In this document: positions 13,832 to 15,284 of the stretch, piece by piece
How the letters are laid out: every line of letters starts with the position of its first letter
Position numbering within the stretch: the first letter of the stretch is position 1
Source of the DNA: Alphaproteobacteria bacterium HGW-Alphaproteobacteria-13
GTDB taxonomy: Bacteria; Pseudomonadota; Alphaproteobacteria; Sphingomonadales; Sphingomonadaceae
Length of the DNA: 15,284 bases
Direction: 5' to 3'
Assembly (NCBI GenBank): GCA_002842935.1
Contig: PHEM01000041.1
Span: forward strand, 1-15,284
The notes under the pieces: model-generated
Database searches by the model: none
What the model saw: the letters and a program-made list of their open reading frames with translations, nothing else
What the model was told of the DNA's origin: nothing
Made by a program: the position numbers and the translations under genes

Positions 13832-14935
13832 TCACAGCAACACCATATGGTCGCGGTGGACCATCGCGGCGCGGGGGGCATAGCCGAGCGCGGCCTCCTG
13901 CGCCTCGCGGCCCAGGCCCAGGATCGCCGCGGCGTCGGCGGTTGGATATTCGGACAGGCCGCGCGCGATGACGCGGCCGTCGGGATCGGCGATGTCGAGG
14001 ATGTCGCCGCGCACGAAATCGCCCTCCGCTGCCGTCACGCCTGCCGCCAGCAGACTGGCGCCGCCCCGCAAGGCCTTGGCCGCGCCCGCGTCGATGCGCA
14101 GCCGGCCCTTGGCGGTCAGCCCGCCCGCCAGCCACGCCTTGCGCGCGCTCGCGCCCTTTTCGGCGGCGAACAGCGTGTGGCGCGCCTCGGTGGACAGCGG
14201 CCGGTCGATACGCCCCGACGCGATGGCGAGATGCGCGCCCGCCGCATTGGCGATGCGCGCCGCCGCGATCTTCGACACCATGCCGCCCGATCCCATGCCC
14301 GATGCGGAGCCGGTGTCGGCCATCGCCTCGATCCCGGCGTCGATGCGGTCGACGCGGGCGATGTGGCGCGCGCCGGGCAGCGCGGGGTTGCGGTCATAGA
14401 GACCGTCGATGTCGGACAGCAGGATCACGCCGCCTGCCGCCGCCGCCTGCGCGATGCGCGCGGCGAGCCGGTCGTTGTCGCCGAAACGGATCTCCTCGGT
14501 TGCAACGCTGTCATTCTCGTTGATGATCGGCACCACCCCCAGCGACAGCAGCCGGTCGAGCGTCGCGGCGGCGTTGAGATAGCGGCGGCGATGTTCGAGG
14601 TCGTCGAGCGTGACCAGCATCTGCGCGGCGGTCAGCGCCTCCGCGCCCAGCACGTCGGCCCAGACTTGCGACAGCACGATCTGGCCCGCCGCGGCGGCGG
14701 CCTGCGCATCCTCCAGGCTGGCGCGGCCGCCCTTGGCAAGGCCCAGCCGCCGCGCGCCGAGCGCGATCGCGCCCGACGAGACGACCGCCACCTCTTGCCC
14801 CTCGCGCCGCCGTGCGGCGATGTCGGCGGCGACGCCCGTCAGCCATTCGCGGCGCACGGCGCCGTCCGGATCGACGAGCAGGGCCGATCCGATCTTGACG
14901 ATCAGCCGCGGGCAGGAGGCGGGAGGGAACAGCAT
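13832..14935 (-). CDS. proB: Glutamate 5-kinase
   Basis: The 367-residue enzyme phosphorylates the gamma-carboxyl of glutamate with ATP, the first step of proline synthesis. Its length equals that of the E. coli enzyme. The amino-acid kinase domain shows VKIGSALL (13-20), VVSSGAIALG, NENDSVATEEIRFGDNDRLAA (substrate loop), LLSDIDGLYDRNP, and the GSGGMVSKIAAA segment. The C-terminal about 90 residues (TAKGRLRIDAGAAKAL onward) form the PUA domain. The ATG 14933-14935 gives the family length; the open frame continues 63 codons upstream without family resemblance. Neither proA nor obg is next to it in this window. It lies 67 bp downstream of the MipA-like gene on the same strand. Confidence 0.95.
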   Translation of the reverse strand: MLFPPASCPRLIVKIGSALLVDPDGAVRREWLTGVAADIAARRREGQEVAVVSSGAIALGARRLGLAKGGRASLEDAQAAAAAGQIVLSQVWADVLGAEALTAAQMLVTLDDLEHRRRYLNAAATLDRLLSLGVVPIINENDSVATEEIRFGDNDRLAARIAQAAAAGGVILLSDIDGLYDRNPALPGARHIARVDRIDAGIEAMADTGSASGMGSGGMVSKIAAARIANAAGAHLAIASGRIDRPLSTEARHTLFAAEKGASARKAWLAGGLTAKGRLRIDAGAAKALRGGASLLAAGVTAAEGDFVRGDILDIADPDGRVIARGLSEYPTADAAAILGLGREAQEAALGYAPRAAMVHRDHMVLL

Positions 14936-15002
14936 GACACCGCCGATAGCGCGGCGAAGGCGGCGCGCCAACGCGAATATGGGCTTGCGGCCTGTGCGTT
15001 CG

Positions 15003-15284
15003 CTATCGTGCGCCCCCGAAGCTGTGGCTGAGCGCGATGCCCGCCGAAGGCTGGCTGCGCGTGCCGAAGGCGCGCGTGACGGGCGATGCGGCGGCGTCCC
15101 CGACCAGCCGCTGATAACCGGCAAAGGCGGCGACGCCCCATCGCGCGTCGAACTGATAGAGCAACCCGGCCGTCACCCCGACCGACTGCACGCCGCCACC
15201 GGGGGAAAAGGGCGTCAGGCCGGTGCGGGCCGCGACGTCGGGCGCCACGCCGAACCAGGCGCGATGATAGCGCCCGTCGCCGAA
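15003..15284 (-). CDS. MipA/OmpV-family outer-membrane protein, C-terminal part
   Basis: The frame runs off the right edge, so only the last 93 residues are present. The visible part reads RYHRAWFGVAP, then TGLTPFSPGGGVQSVGVTAGLLYQF and GYQRLVGDAAASPVTRAFGTRSQ, and ends in ALSHSFGGAR. The YFGV-like turn, the GxG-V-V glycine strand, and LVGDAA-SP-V characterise the MipA/OmpV beta-barrel family (a scaffold for murein enzymes in E. coli, a porin-like protein elsewhere). Most members end right after the terminal Phe; here four residues (GGAR) follow, as far as can be seen. The N-terminus, signal peptide and promoter lie outside. Confidence 0.82.
   Translation of the reverse strand, partial: FGDGRYHRAWFGVAPDVAARTGLTPFSPGGGVQSVGVTAGLLYQFDARWGVAAFAGYQRLVGDAAASPVTRAFGTRSQPSAGIALSHSFGGAR

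Noticed and set aside
12196..13971. Long open frame on the + strand across sppA, the atypical SDR and the repeat
   Set aside because: It runs through three units and a repeat, with low-complexity Arg/Ala-rich translation typical of off-frame GC-rich DNA.
14936..15124. N-terminal extension of proB beyond ATG 14935
   Set aside because: The open frame continues, but the extra residues do not resemble glutamate kinase, overlap the end of the MipA-like gene, and the ATG start gives exactly the family length.

Overview
This is a GC-rich chromosomal window that looks like a sphingomonad (Sphingomonas, Sphingopyxis, Sphingobium or a relative). The evidence is the TonB-dependent receptor of the EIIVTAQRREQNVQDVP type, the intergenic palindromic repeats carrying GAGCTTGTCGAAG, and the GC-rich codon use broken only by short AT-rich gaps between genes. 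The genus cannot be fixed from the sequence alone.

Positions 1-3559 hold an acetoin-dehydrogenase-like operon, acoA-acoB-acoC (+ strand): E1 alpha, E1 beta, and a lipoyl domain fused to an alpha/beta hydrolase. It is tightly coupled: acoB starts 9 bp after the acoA stop and acoC overlaps acoB by ATGA. No E3 gene is present. The operon is bracketed by two direct copies of a 123-bp hairpin repeat (4-126 and 3437-3559). Positions 3579-6667 hold a TetR regulator (-) and a divergent TonB-dependent receptor (+). Positions 6753-6899 hold a MITE-like element with perfect 21-bp terminal inverted repeats; its right end contains the stop codon of the next gene. Positions 6896-10556 hold a FAD amine/amino-acid oxidase (-), divergent from a class III (GSA-aminomutase-like) PLP enzyme and a short-chain dehydrogenase (+). 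A REP-pair element (10577-10666) follows between convergent genes.

Positions 10722-15284 (all -) are housekeeping in character. In transcription order they are the C-terminal end of a MipA/OmpV outer-membrane protein, proB (glutamate 5-kinase), an NDUFA9-like atypical SDR, and sppA (signal peptide peptidase). A 140-bp inverted repeat lies between proB and the SDR and supplies the SDR's ribosome binding site.

My inference is that 1-10556 is one catabolic locus: outer-membrane import (TonB receptor), nitrogen removal or rearrangement (FAD oxidase, class III PLP enzyme), carbonyl or alcohol redox (SDR) and thiamine-dependent C-C cleavage (AcoABC), under the TetR regulator. Supporting this, a CATAA...AATAAAT motif occurs in all three AT-rich regulatory gaps, and nearly the same 19-mer sits about 46 bp upstream of both minus-strand genes. 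The substrate is not known from sequence. I saw no tRNA, rRNA, CRISPR array, insertion sequence transposase, or replication origin.
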